Shown piece by piece: positions 34,392 to 43,621 of a DNA stretch of 64,000 nucleotides (positions are counted from its first letter, which is position 1; every line of letters begins with the position of its first letter). The notes beneath the pieces are model-generated. The model had not been told where the DNA came from. It did not search any database and saw only the letters and a program-made list of their open reading frames with translations. This DNA comes from Novosphingobium sp. SG751A (GTDB lineage Bacteria; Pseudomonadota; Alphaproteobacteria; Sphingomonadales; Sphingomonadaceae), in contig NZ_JABGCB010000013.1 in NCBI RefSeq assembly GCF_013149295.1, positions 142,555 to 206,554 on the forward strand, in the 5' to 3' direction. A program made the translations under genes and the position numbers.

Positions 34392-35450
34392 TCAGGCGCC
34401 CAGTGTGACGATGAAATGCGAATGCCCATCCTGCCAGCGATAATGCGCCGCGCCGCCATGGGCATGGGCAATCGCCTGCACCACGGCAAGGCCGAGGCCC
34501 GATCCGGTGCGATGAACCTCGCGCGCGGCTGCGCCCCGGGTAAAGACGCGGAACAGATCGGCCTGCTGATCGAGGGGCACGCCGGGGCCATGATCGATCA
34601 GATGGATCGCCACGCCCCGCTCCTGATGCCGCACCACCAGCCGCAAGGCGCAAGGGGTGGCGTAATGCAGCGCATTATCCACCAGGGCCAGCAGCGCCTG
34701 ACGCAAGCGCGCCATATCCACCCTTGCCCGGATCGGCGCACTTTCGACGCTCAGGCTGAAGCCCGCCCGCTCGACCGTGGGCGCCATCATCGCGGCCCAT
34801 TCCTCAAGGCCCAAGCGCAGGTCCACCTCGCCAACCTGCAGTTCCAGCCGCCCGATGTCGGCCAGGCTGACGCAGCGCAGATCCTCGACCAGCCGCGCCA
34901 GCCCATCGACCTGCGTCAGCAATCCGCGCAGCAGCATGTCGTCCATGACAAACACACCGTCCGACACGCCCTGCAACCGCCCCTTCAGAATGGTGAGCGG
35001 CGTGCGCAATTCATGGGCGATCTGCGCGTTCCAACTGATCGCGTCATGCGCCGCTTTTTCCAGCCGCCCGGCCATCGCGTTAAAGTCCTCGACCAGCGTT
35101 GCCGTCTCGCCCGCCGCCTCGATTTCCGGCGCAGCGCGGGCCGTCAGATCGCCGTCGGCAATCGCGCGCGCGGCGCGGCCAACGGCATGCATCGGTTCGA
35201 CGATATGGCGCGCCATGCCCGCTGCGATCCACGCGCCAAGCCCGATGCCCATGCATGTCACCACCCCCATGATGACCAGATCCCAGCCATTGGGCATGGC
35301 CGAAAAGCCGGGCGGAAACAGTTTGGGCGCGCACCAGACGGCGATTGTGTAGACGATGTAAAAGACGATGAAGGAGAACAGCACCGTGGCAATCGCCACT
35401 GTCGCCATGGCCAGCGTCAGATGGCGCGAAATGTCAAAACGCACCTTCAC
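34392..35450 (-). CDS. Two-component sensor histidine kinase (BaeS/AdeS-like)
   Basis: 352 residues. Two membrane segments (about 12-36 and 56-80) flank a very short outer loop, followed by a HAMP linker (90-140), the dimerisation box with the phosphorylatable His146 in AHELRTPL, and a catalytic domain with DNALHYA (N box), DHGPGVP (G1) and GSGLGLAVV (G2). The small sensor loop suggests it detects a membrane-dissolved signal, as proposed for envelope-stress kinases. It overlaps the response-regulator gene by 4 bases and the pair is divergent from a complete RND operon, the same arrangement as AdeRS/AdeABC and BaeSR-linked pumps. It most likely controls that pump. Confidence 0.92.
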   Translation of the reverse strand: MKVRFDISRHLTLAMATVAIATVLFSFIVFYIVYTIAVWCAPKLFPPGFSAMPNGWDLVIMGVVTCMGIGLGAWIAAGMARHIVEPMHAVGRAARAIADGDLTARAAPEIEAAGETATLVEDFNAMAGRLEKAAHDAISWNAQIAHELRTPLTILKGRLQGVSDGVFVMDDMLLRGLLTQVDGLARLVEDLRCVSLADIGRLELQVGEVDLRLGLEEWAAMMAPTVERAGFSLSVESAPIRARVDMARLRQALLALVDNALHYATPCALRLVVRHQERGVAIHLIDHGPGVPLDQQADLFRVFTRGAAAREVHRTGSGLGLAVVQAIAHAHGGAAHYRWQDGHSHFIVTLGA

Positions 35451-36133
35451 GCCCCCGATCCCAAGCGATAGCCGACCCCGCGCACGCCCGCCGGCATACC
35501 CGAAACCCCGGCCTCCTCCAGCTTACGGCGCAGTTTGCTGATATGGCTGTCCACCGTGCGGTCCAATGCTTCCGATCCGGGCAGGCAGGCATCGACCAGA
35601 TCGCCGCGCGAAAACACCCGCTGCGGATTGCGCGCCATATGCACCAGCAGGCGAAATTCAGTCAGCGTCAGAGGAATTTCGCGACCCTCGACGCGCGCCA
35701 TATGGCTCTCGGTGTCGATTTCCACCTGCCCCACGCGCAGCACCGCGCCGCCGCCCGCGCCGCCGCTACGCCGCAGGATCGCGCGCAGCCGCGCCACAAC
35801 CTCGACCGGGTTGAAGGGTTTGACCACATAATCATCCGCGCCGATGCGCAGCGCCTGCAATTTGTCGATATCCTGATCCAGCGCAGTGATCATGATGACC
35901 GGCGTTTCAGCCTCGCGCCGGATCTGTGCCAACACTTCCCAGCCGTCGAGATGCGGCATGCCCACGTCGAGCAGCACGATATCGGGCCGCAGCGCCCGGT
36001 GCAGATCGAGCGCCACCCGCCCGTCGCCCGCGTGGACCGTGCGAAACCCCTCACGCTCCAGATAGGCGCGCAGGATATCGGCAATATCGCCATCGTCTTC
36101 GGCAATCAGGGCAAGCGCTGTCATGGCCCCCAT
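35447..36133 (-). CDS. OmpR-family response regulator (BaeR/AdeR-like)
   Basis: 228 residues: a receiver domain with the acidic pair near residues 12-14, phospho-acceptor Asp56 in LLDVGMP and Lys in VVKPFNP, then an OmpR winged helix (LTLTEFRLLVHMARNPQRVFSR, RTVDSHISKLRRKLEE, GVGYRLG). It pairs with the kinase gene that overlaps its 3' end. The divergent region contains three CTCCACA repeats in 11-base phase (36166-36198), which is how dimers of this class bind in tandem. It should activate or repress the RND operon and possibly itself. ATG at 36133; the ATG at 36124 is possible. Confidence 0.93.
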   Translation of the reverse strand: MGAMTALALIAEDDGDIADILRAYLEREGFRTVHAGDGRVALDLHRALRPDIVLLDVGMPHLDGWEVLAQIRREAETPVIMITALDQDIDKLQALRIGADDYVVKPFNPVEVVARLRAILRRSGGAGGGAVLRVGQVEIDTESHMARVEGREIPLTLTEFRLLVHMARNPQRVFSRGDLVDACLPGSEALDRTVDSHISKLRRKLEEAGVSGMPAGVRGVGYRLGSGA

Positions 36134-36165
36134 GTATCACCGCCCATTGGTATGCGGCCAGATGC

Positions 36166-36198
36166 CTCCACACAATCTCCACAAAACCTCCACACAAG
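36166..36198. promoter_or_regulatory. Triple CTCCACA repeat, 11-base phase, between response regulator and RND operon
   Basis: CTCCACA starts at 36166, 36177 and 36188; the full 11-base units read CTCCACACAAT, CTCCACAAAAC and CTCCACACAAG. The array lies 29-61 bases before the membrane-fusion gene and 33 bases from the divergent response-regulator start. Strong candidate binding site for that OmpR-type regulator. Confidence 0.65.
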
Positions 36199-36226
36199 GG
36201 CAATGGTAAAGGTGCATGGGGCCATT

Positions 36227-37351
36227 ATGCGATACGATAACCTCCGACTTGCCCTTCCCCTCTCCACCCTCCTGCTGGCCGCCTGCGGCGGCGATGGCGC
36301 GCCCATGGCGCCCCCGCCCGCCGAAGTGCTGATTACCGCCGCACAAGATCGCGCCATCGCGCTGGCCGACGAATTGCCGGGGCGCGTGGTGGCCTTCCGC
36401 ACCGCCGAGATCCGCCCGCAGGTGGGCGGCATCGTCCAGCGCCGCCTGTTTACCGAAGGCGCGATGGTGGGCGAGGGCCAGCCGCTGTTCCAGATCAACC
36501 CGGCCCCCTTCCGCGCCGATGCGGCCAGCGCGTCTGCCACCCTGTCTCGCGCGCAGGCCACCTATGCCCGCGCCAACACGCAGGCGGACCGGCTGAAACC
36601 GCTGGTGGGCGTGGATGCGATCAGCCGCCAGACCTTTGACGATGCTACCGTGGCCCGCGATCAGGCCGCCGCCGATGTGGCGCAGGCCCGCGCCGCGCTC
36701 GACCGGCGGCGGCTCGATCTGGGCTTTGCCCGCGTCACCTCGCCCATCGCGGGCCAGATCGGCGCGGCCACCGTAACCGAGGGCGCGCTGGTCGCCACCA
36801 CCGACGCCAACCCGATGGCCACGGTGCAGCAGATCGACAAGGTTTACGTCGACGTGCGCCAGCCTGCCGCGCGGCTCGACGCGCTGCGCGCGGCCGTGGC
36901 CGAAGGGGCGGGCGCGGGGGCGGCTCCGGTGGAGATCATCACCGCCTCGGGCCAGCCGCATCCCGTCAAGGGCCGCCTGCTGTTTTCCGATGTCACGGTC
37001 GATCCGGGCACGGGCAATGCGGTGGTGCGCGTGCTGGTGGACAATCCGGGCAACCGCCTGCTGCCGGGCATGTTCGTGCGCGCGCGGCTGCCGCGTTTGC
37101 GGATGCCGCATGCGATCATCGTGCCGCAACAGGCGGTGGGCCATGATGCGGCGGGCCGCGCGGTCATCCACGTCTGGAACGGCCGCGCCATCGAGGAGCG
37201 CCAGATCGAAGCGGGCGATGTGGTCGATGGCACGACCATCGTTCTCAAAGGTCTGAAGGCGGGCGAAAAGGTGGTCGTGGTCGGCATGGACCGGGTGCTG
37301 CCCGGCGCGCCGGTCAAGGCGCTGCCCTGGCATCAACCGGCCACTCGTTGA
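36227..37351 (+). CDS. RND efflux periplasmic adaptor (membrane fusion lipoprotein)
   Basis: 374 residues. A lipoprotein signal ends at LLAAC, so the mature protein starts with a lipidated Cys anchored in the inner membrane. HlyD/AcrA-type order: a first lipoyl half (LPGRVVAFRTAEIRPQVGG), a helical hairpin (about 95-170, alanine-rich, QTFDDATVARDQAAADVAQARAAL in two pieces), a second lipoyl half (DLGFARVTSPIAGQIG), beta-barrel and membrane-proximal domains (LFSDVTVDPGTGNAVVRVLV, LLPGMFVRARL, VPQQAV). It links the RND pump to the outer-membrane channel. It is first in a three-gene operon, 13 bases before the pump gene. An ATG at 36203 is an alternative start. Confidence 0.93.
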   Translation: MRYDNLRLALPLSTLLLAACGGDGAPMAPPPAEVLITAAQDRAIALADELPGRVVAFRTAEIRPQVGGIVQRRLFTEGAMVGEGQPLFQINPAPFRADAASASATLSRAQATYARANTQADRLKPLVGVDAISRQTFDDATVARDQAAADVAQARAALDRRRLDLGFARVTSPIAGQIGAATVTEGALVATTDANPMATVQQIDKVYVDVRQPAARLDALRAAVAEGAGAGAAPVEIITASGQPHPVKGRLLFSDVTVDPGTGNAVVRVLVDNPGNRLLPGMFVRARLPRLRMPHAIIVPQQAVGHDAAGRAVIHVWNGRAIEERQIEAGDVVDGTTIVLKGLKAGEKVVVVGMDRVLPGAPVKALPWHQPATR

Positions 37352-37364
37352 GGGAGCGCGCATC

Positions 37365-40300
37365 ATGATCCCTCAATTTTTCATCCAGAGGCCGGTCTTT
37401 GCCTGGGTGGTGGCGATTGCCATCGCGCTTGCCGGATTGATCGCCCTGCCCACGGTTCCGGTGGCGCGCTTCCCCTCGGTCGCCCCGCCATCGGTGACGA
37501 TCACCGCCACCTATCCCGGCGCCACGCCCCAGACCATGAATGACGGCGTGGTTGAATTGATCGAGCGCGAATTGTCGGGCGCCAAACGCCTGCTCTATTT
37601 CGAGTCCAGCACGGACACCTCGGGTTCGGCCACGATCACCGCCACATTCCAGCCGGGGACCAACCCGGAGCTGGCGCTGGTGGACGTACAGAACCGGCTG
37701 AAGCTGATCGAGCCGCGCCTGCCCCAGACCGTGCGCCAATATGGTCTGGCGGTCGAGGTGGCCAATAGCGGGTTCCTGCTGCTGGTGGGCCTCAATTCGC
37801 CCGATGGGCGTTATGACGGGGCTTCGCTGGGCGATTATCTGGCGCGAAATGTCGTCAATGAATTGAAGCGCATTCCCGGCGTTGGCCGCGTCCAGAGCTT
37901 CTCGGCGGAAAAGGCGATGCGGGTCTGGGTCGATCCGGCCAAGCTGGTCGCCTATGATCTGGCCATGGCCGATGTCACGGCGGCCATAGCGGCGCAGAAC
38001 ATCCAGATCGCGCCGGGCACACTGGGCGCGGAACCGGCGGTGGCGGGCCAGCGCGTGCTGGTGCCGCTGACGGCCAGCGGGCAATTGACCAATCCGCAGG
38101 AATTTGAACAGATCGTGCTCAAGGCCAACACCAATGGCGGCACGGTCACGCTGGGCGATGTGGCGCGGGTCGAAATCGGCCAGCAGAATTACATGATGTC
38201 CACCCGCGAGAATGGCCGCGCGGGGGCCTCGGCGGCGGTACAATTGGCGCCCGGCGCCAATGCGGTGCAGGTGTCGGACGCGGTGCGCGCGCGCATGGCC
38301 GAAATTGGCCGCGCGATGCCGGGCGGCATGGAATGGACGGTGCCCTTCGACACTGCGCCCTTCGTGCGGGTTTCCATCGAGAAAGTGCTGCATACGCTGG
38401 TCGAGGCGATGGTGCTGGTCTTTCTCGTCATGTATCTGTTTTTGCAGAATATGCGCTATACGCTGGTGCCCGCCGTGGTCGCGCCCATCGCGCTGCTGGG
38501 CACAATCGCGGTTATGTCGCTCTCGGGCTATTCGCTCAATGTGCTGACTATGTTCGGCATGGTGCTGGCCATCGGCATCATCGTGGACGACGCTATTGTC
38601 GTGGTTGAAAACGTCGAACGCATCATGGCCGAGGAAGGGCTTTCCCCAATCGAAGCCACCAAAAAGGCGATGAGCGAAATCACCGGGGCAGTCATCGGCA
38701 TCACGCTCGTGCTGGTTTCGGTGTTCATCCCGATGGCCTTTGCCAGCGGCTCTGTGGGCGTGATCTATCGCCAGTTCGCCATGTCGATGGCGATCAGCAT
38801 CCTGATCTCGGCCATTCTGGCGCTCTCGCTCACCCCCGCGCTTTGCGCCACGGTGCTGAAGCCAATCAAGGGCCATGTCGAAAAGCCGCGCTTCTTTGCC
38901 GGTTTTGATCGCCTGTTCGACCGGATGACCAACGGCTATGCCGGATGGGTCGCGCGGATCATCCGGCGCGGCGGACGGGCGATGGTCGCGCTGGGCGTGG
39001 TGGTGGCGCTGCTGGGCTTCGCCTTCTGGCGCCTGCCCACCGCCTTCATGCCCGAGGAGGATCAGGGCTATTACATGACCGCCTTCCAATTGCCCGCCGA
39101 CGCCACCGCCGAGCGCACGCGCGAGGCCGTGCAGGTGCTGGAGCGCCACACCGCCACGCGGCCCTCGACCAAGGGCAATGAGGCGATCCTGGGCTTTGGT
39201 TTTTCCGGCGCGGGGCCTAATGCGGCGATTGTGTTCACCGTCCTCAAGGACTGGGGAGAGCGCGGCGGGGCCACGGTCAAGGATGAAGTCGCCCGCACGA
39301 TGGCCGCGATGGGCGTCATCAAGGAGGGCATCATCATGAGCCTTGTGCCCCCCGCGATCGACGAGCTTGGTAATTCCTCGGGCTTTGCCATGCGGTTGGA
39401 GGATCGCGCCGGACGCGGGCATGAGGCGCTGGTGGCGGCCGAATATCAGTTGCTGGGATTGGCAGGGCAAAGCAAGAAGGTGGTGGGCGTCTATCCCGAC
39501 GGCCTGCCTGCGGGCACCAGCATCCATCTGTCCATCGACCGGCAAAAGGCCGAAGCGCTGGGCGTGCCCTTCAACCGGATCAGCGATACGCTCTCGGCCG
39601 CGATGGGTTCGGCCTATGTCGGCGATTATCCCAATGCGGGGCGGATGCAGCAGGTGATCGTGCAGGCCGATGCAGCCTATCGCATGAACTTGCCCGACAT
39701 GATGCGTTTGAATTTGCGCAATAATGCAGGCTCGATGGTGCCTCTGTCCGAAGTGGTGAAGGCCGACTGGCAGCAGACCCCGCTGCAACTGGTGCGCTAT
39801 AACGGCTATCCGGCGCTGCGCCTGTCGGGCATGGCCGCCCCCGGCGTGTCGAGCGGCGATGCCATGGCCGAGATGGAGCGTCTGGCCAAGCAATTGCCGC
39901 CCGGTTTCGCGATTGAATGGACCGGCCTGTCCTATCAGGAACAGCAATCGGGCGCGCAGGCACCGATGCTGCTGGCGCTCTCCATGCTGGCCGTGTTTCT
40001 GGTGCTGGCGGCGATGTATGACAGTTTCGCCGTGCCGCTGGCGGTAATGCTGGTGGTGCCGCTGGGGCTGATCGGGGCGGTGGCGGCGGTGTCGATGCGG
40101 GGCATGGCCAATGACGTGTTCTTTAAAGTAGGCCTTATCACCATCATCGGGCTTTCGGCCAAGAATGCGATCCTGATCGTCGAATTCGCCCGCCATTACC
40201 GCGCCTCCGGCATGGGTCTGGTGGAAAGCGCGATGGCGGCGGCGCGGGTGCGTTTACGGCCCATCGTGATGACCTCGCTGGCCTTTACGCTGGGCGTGGT

Positions 40301-40499
40301 GCCGCTGATGCTGTCCACCGGGGCCAGCGCAGAAACGCAGGCGGCGATCGGCACGGGCGTGTTTGGCGGCATGATTTCGGGAACGGTGCTGGCGGTTTTC
40401 TTTGTGCCGGTGTTCTTTGTCGTGGCCATGGGAATAAGTGAGCGTCTGGGCTTTGGCGGCTTGCGCAAGAAGAAGAAGCAGGAGCAAGCCGATGCGTAA
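37365..40499 (+). CDS. RND multidrug efflux transporter, HAE1 family (AcrB/AdeB/MexB-like)
   Basis: 1044 residues, the normal size for HAE1 pumps. Seen: FFIQRPVFAWVVAIAIALAG at the first membrane helix, the porter-domain block SGSATITATFQPGTNPELA, the TM4 proton-relay block VLAIGIIVDDAIVVVENVER with its two adjacent Asp residues, the docking region, and the second-half homologue GLITIIGLSAKNAILIVEFA. It exports hydrophobic toxic compounds by proton exchange. It shares an operon with its adaptor and an outer-membrane factor and is likely controlled by the divergent two-component system. The drug profile cannot be predicted from the sequence. Confidence 0.96.
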   Translation: MIPQFFIQRPVFAWVVAIAIALAGLIALPTVPVARFPSVAPPSVTITATYPGATPQTMNDGVVELIERELSGAKRLLYFESSTDTSGSATITATFQPGTNPELALVDVQNRLKLIEPRLPQTVRQYGLAVEVANSGFLLLVGLNSPDGRYDGASLGDYLARNVVNELKRIPGVGRVQSFSAEKAMRVWVDPAKLVAYDLAMADVTAAIAAQNIQIAPGTLGAEPAVAGQRVLVPLTASGQLTNPQEFEQIVLKANTNGGTVTLGDVARVEIGQQNYMMSTRENGRAGASAAVQLAPGANAVQVSDAVRARMAEIGRAMPGGMEWTVPFDTAPFVRVSIEKVLHTLVEAMVLVFLVMYLFLQNMRYTLVPAVVAPIALLGTIAVMSLSGYSLNVLTMFGMVLAIGIIVDDAIVVVENVERIMAEEGLSPIEATKKAMSEITGAVIGITLVLVSVFIPMAFASGSVGVIYRQFAMSMAISILISAILALSLTPALCATVLKPIKGHVEKPRFFAGFDRLFDRMTNGYAGWVARIIRRGGRAMVALGVVVALLGFAFWRLPTAFMPEEDQGYYMTAFQLPADATAERTREAVQVLERHTATRPSTKGNEAILGFGFSGAGPNAAIVFTVLKDWGERGGATVKDEVARTMAAMGVIKEGIIMSLVPPAIDELGNSSGFAMRLEDRAGRGHEALVAAEYQLLGLAGQSKKVVGVYPDGLPAGTSIHLSIDRQKAEALGVPFNRISDTLSAAMGSAYVGDYPNAGRMQQVIVQADAAYRMNLPDMMRLNLRNNAGSMVPLSEVVKADWQQTPLQLVRYNGYPALRLSGMAAPGVSSGDAMAEMERLAKQLPPGFAIEWTGLSYQEQQSGAQAPMLLALSMLAVFLVLAAMYDSFAVPLAVMLVVPLGLIGAVAAVSMRGMANDVFFKVGLITIIGLSAKNAILIVEFARHYRASGMGLVESAMAAARVRLRPIVMTSLAFTLGVVPLMLSTGASAETQAAIGTGVFGGMISGTVLAVFFVPVFFVVAMGISERLGFGGLRKKKKQEQADA

Positions 40500-41850
40500 G
40501 GTTCTGATTTTGGCGCTGGCCCAAGGACTGGCCTTGGGTGGGTGTGCGGCGGAAAAGGCTCCCCTGCCCAAGGCCCCTGTGCCTGCGAGTTTTGCGGTGA
40601 CGGAGGCTCTGACCCCGCTGACATGGCGCGAGTTCTTTGCCGATGCGCGGTTGCAGAGGCTGATCGCGCTGGCGCTGAACGAAAATCGTGATTTGCGGAT
40701 TGCGGTGCTCAACGCGCAGGCCGCGCGCGGGGCTTTGACGGTGGCGCGCGGGGCGCAATTGCCAACGCTTGAGGCGCAGGGCGGCTTTACCGGGGCGCAG
40801 ACCGCAGGCGGCGGCTTTGGCGGTTTTCGCTATGACCAGTTCAGCGGCCAGATCGCGCTGACCAGTTTCGAGATCGACCTGTTCGGGCGCCTGCGCGCGC
40901 AAAGCCGCGCCGCTTTCGACCGTTACCTGGCCAGCGAGGCCGGGCGGCGGGCCAGCGAGTTGACCGTGGTGGGCGCGGTGGCGCAGGCCTATGTGGCCGA
41001 AAGGCTGGCGCAGGAGCAATGGCAATTGACCTCCTCGACGCTGGCCGACTGGCGTGTGTCGCTCGATCTCACGCGGCGGCTGCATGATGCGGGCCAGGCC
41101 AGCGGCAGCGATCTGGCGCAGGCCGAAGGCTTGGTGCGGCAGGCCGAGGCCGACCTTGCCCAGCGCCAGCGCGAGCGCGAAGTGGCCGCCCATGCCCTGT
41201 CGCTGGCCGTGGGCGCGCCCTTGCCCGAAGATCTGCCCGCGCCCATCGGGCTGATGCTGGCCTCGATGCCCGATCATCTGGGCGCAGGCCTGCCCTCGGA
41301 CCTGCTGGTGCGGCGACCCGATATTCTGCAGGCGGAGTATAATCTGCGCGCCGCCCAAGCCGATGTGAATGCCGCGCGCGCCGCCTTCTTCCCCCGCCTG
41401 TCGCTGACCGGGGCGCTGGGCGCGGTCAGTCCGGGTCTGTCGGGCCTGTTTTCCGGCGCGAACAAGGCGTGGAATTATGCGCCCGCCGTATCCCTACCGC
41501 TGTTCCCCTATGCCGCGCTGCGGGGCAATCTCGCGCAAGCCAAGGCCCAGCAGGAGATCGCGGTGGCCAGTTATGAAAAGGCGATCCAGACCGCCTTTGC
41601 CGAGGTGGCCGACGGCATTTCGGCCCAGCAGACCTATGGCCCACAGATCAAGGCGCAGGATGCCGCCGCCGATGCCGCCGACCGGCGCGTCAATCTGTCG
41701 AAACTGCGCTATCAGGCGGGCGTGGACAGCCGCCTCGAATTGCTCGATGCTCAACGCAGCGCCTATTCCGCGCGCCAGACCCTGCTTTCCACGCGGGCGG
41801 GAGCCTTGTTGGGGATGATCGGATTGTATCGGGCCTTGGGGTCGATCTGA
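40492..41850 (+). CDS. RND outer-membrane factor lipoprotein (NodT/OprM family)
   Basis: 452 residues, starting at an ATG inside the pump gene's last codons (8-base overlap), so translation is coupled. A lipoprotein signal (MRKVLILALAQGLALGGC) anchors it in the outer membrane. The NodT/OprM pattern is clear: WREFFADARLQRLIALALNENRDLRIA, FEIDLFGRLRAQSRAA, then the internal repeat with PSDLLVRRPDILQAEYNLRAAQADVNAARAAFFP read in sections, SLPLFPYAALRGNL, and YQAGVDSRLELLDAQRSAYSAR. It forms the trimeric exit duct for the pump. A hairpin follows the stop. Confidence 0.94.
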   Translation: MRKVLILALAQGLALGGCAAEKAPLPKAPVPASFAVTEALTPLTWREFFADARLQRLIALALNENRDLRIAVLNAQAARGALTVARGAQLPTLEAQGGFTGAQTAGGGFGGFRYDQFSGQIALTSFEIDLFGRLRAQSRAAFDRYLASEAGRRASELTVVGAVAQAYVAERLAQEQWQLTSSTLADWRVSLDLTRRLHDAGQASGSDLAQAEGLVRQAEADLAQRQREREVAAHALSLAVGAPLPEDLPAPIGLMLASMPDHLGAGLPSDLLVRRPDILQAEYNLRAAQADVNAARAAFFPRLSLTGALGAVSPGLSGLFSGANKAWNYAPAVSLPLFPYAALRGNLAQAKAQQEIAVASYEKAIQTAFAEVADGISAQQTYGPQIKAQDAAADAADRRVNLSKLRYQAGVDSRLELLDAQRSAYSARQTLLSTRAGALLGMIGLYRALGSI

Positions 41851-41857
41851 TGGTGTT

Positions 41858-41889
41858 GGTGGGCGGCCAGCGCCGCCCACCCATTCATT
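41858..41889 (+). terminator. Terminator of the RND operon
   Basis: GGTGGGCGG pairs with CCGCCCACC around a 6-base loop, followed by CATTCATTT, 8 bases after the channel gene stop. Confidence 0.6.
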
Positions 41890-43621
41890 TGCGCGCCACC
41901 ACGGGCAATTCGATGGACGAGCGATCCCGGTAGAGCGTAACCTTACCCTGATCCACCGCCTGATAGGCCTCGCCAATCGAGGCGGTGACCGACAGACGCA
42001 GCCGGTGGCCCGATTTCAGCACATAGGAAATCGGAAAGAAATCAAAGTCCATCGCCACCGGCACGCCCGGCTGCAACGGTTTGAGATCCTGCGCATAGCC
42101 GCGATGCCAGAGCTGCTGGCTGGCCCCCCACGGCGCCTTGTTCAACGCCCGCCATGAGGCGCGCAGCCGCCCATCGGTGATATAGCTGGCCCGCCCATCG
42201 GGGCCGACATCCTCCAGCACGGCATAGAGATTGGCATCCGCCCGATCCGCGCTGATCCAGAGATGGGCGCGCGGGGTTCCGGTGATCTCGGTATCATGGG
42301 CGGCCGCCGAGGCGCTATACACCGAGGCCGAGGCGTTGAAACCCGCCATATCCCCACTCCATTGTCGCCGCAGCGGGGCATATTGGCCATCGAACAGTTT
42401 GGCTTCCGGCTTGTCCAGCAGCACCGGTCCCGCCTTGGACGACGCCGTACTGAGCCCATCCTCACCCAGATAGAGCGCCTGTTTGCGCGAGGGGATCGCC
42501 AGCCAGTTGGCCACCCGCCGCCATTCATGGCCCGCAGGCGCATTATGGGTGTAATACAGCACCTCGCTGCGCACCGTCCCCCTGCCCTTGGCATAATGAT
42601 CGAACCATGCCAGCATTTCCGCATCAGGCACCACCGTGTCGCCCGGCTGGGTCAGGCCCGGCAAGGCCCGGTTGCCATGAACCCACGGCCCCATCACCAG
42701 CCGCCCGCCCCACAGACGCTGCGATTCCAGTTGCCCCGCCACCGCCGCGTCATACCATCCGCCCACCTGCAACACATGCACGCCCTTGGGCGGCGCATGG
42801 ACCGCGCTGGTCAGGATCGTGTCCTCAATGGCTGGGCGATATTTGGCAAAAGTGTTCCAGCCATCGCGCGGCATATTGCGCCAATACTGGCCCATCAGCC
42901 CCGATCCGCAGGCCTGTCCGGCCCGCGCCTGCGCCAGCAACGAGCCGTCCTTGTCCTCGTCCACCGGGCGCAGCTCTTCCTTCACCGGCTGGGCGCGGGC
43001 GGCTTCCTGATCGCTGACCGGCCTTGCGCCACCGGCGGGCCGTTTGCATTCGCCCGCATAGGGCTGATCGGCAATCGAGAGCATCGGAATGCCGCCCAGC
43101 GTGATGCCGTGGTCAAAGAATTGCGCGCTGGAGCAGGCGGGCGCGATGGCCACCAGCCCCTTGGGCCGGAATTTCAGCGCCAGATATTGCCACGCCCCCT
43201 GATTGGAACAGCCCCATGTTGCCACCTTGCCGGTGCTGAAAGGCTGGGCGGCGGACCATTCGATCACCGCCTTGCCGTCGCGCGCATCGGCGGCATTCAC
43301 GAAACCGGTTTGCACCCCGAACGAGGCTCCCGTGCCGCGCCGGTCCTGCGCCACCCAGACATAGCCATGGGTGACGAAATAGCGCACCGAGGCCATGGTC
43401 GCGGGACGCAGATCGCTGCGCCCCTGGGTGACGATGACGGGCAGACGGCGGGTTTCCGTTTCTCCGCCATGGGTGGGGCGATAGATGGTCACTGCCAACC
43501 GCGTGCCGTCATAAGAGCGGATATAGTGCGAGGAGGAGGCCATGCCGTCATAGGCGGGAGCCGCCTGCACAGCGCTGGCCGCCATCACCGGGCCGAACAG
43601 CCAGAAGCGCGCGCTCACCAC
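41885..43621 (-). CDS. Secreted CocE/NonD-family hydrolase (X-Pro dipeptidyl-peptidase S15 type)
   Basis: 578 residues with a signal peptide (MVSARFWLFGPVMAASAVQA). S15/CocE order: YDGTRLAVTIYRP and QDRRGTGAS at the start, catalytic Ser139 in WGCSNQGAW, Asp in GGWYDAAV, His in GPWVHGNR, and a C-terminal jelly-roll domain (HLWISADRADANLYAVLEDV, RLSVTASIGEAY). Known members cleave esters (cocaine esterase), glutaryl amides or X-Pro peptides. The GTG start at 43621 (or 43618, which would give a 4-base GTGA overlap) overlaps the upstream TonB receptor stop, so receptor and hydrolase form one operon. It probably acts on the imported ligand in the periplasm. Confidence 0.87.
   Translation of the reverse strand: MVSARFWLFGPVMAASAVQAAPAYDGMASSSHYIRSYDGTRLAVTIYRPTHGGETETRRLPVIVTQGRSDLRPATMASVRYFVTHGYVWVAQDRRGTGASFGVQTGFVNAADARDGKAVIEWSAAQPFSTGKVATWGCSNQGAWQYLALKFRPKGLVAIAPACSSAQFFDHGITLGGIPMLSIADQPYAGECKRPAGGARPVSDQEAARAQPVKEELRPVDEDKDGSLLAQARAGQACGSGLMGQYWRNMPRDGWNTFAKYRPAIEDTILTSAVHAPPKGVHVLQVGGWYDAAVAGQLESQRLWGGRLVMGPWVHGNRALPGLTQPGDTVVPDAEMLAWFDHYAKGRGTVRSEVLYYTHNAPAGHEWRRVANWLAIPSRKQALYLGEDGLSTASSKAGPVLLDKPEAKLFDGQYAPLRRQWSGDMAGFNASASVYSASAAAHDTEITGTPRAHLWISADRADANLYAVLEDVGPDGRASYITDGRLRASWRALNKAPWGASQQLWHRGYAQDLKPLQPGVPVAMDFDFFPISYVLKSGHRLRLSVTASIGEAYQAVDQGKVTLYRDRSSIELPVVARK

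Noticed and set aside
34289..34591. Longer form of the ECF sigma factor starting inside the sensor-kinase gene
   Set aside because: The extra 101 residues are a frame-shifted reading of kinase coding sequence and would include the mapped ECF promoter; the GTG at 34288 gives the normal ECF length.
37314..40196. A 960-codon minus-strand frame opposite the RND pump
   Set aside because: Complete antisense shadow of a motif-rich AcrB-type gene; low-complexity basic/His-rich translation with no export or fold signature.
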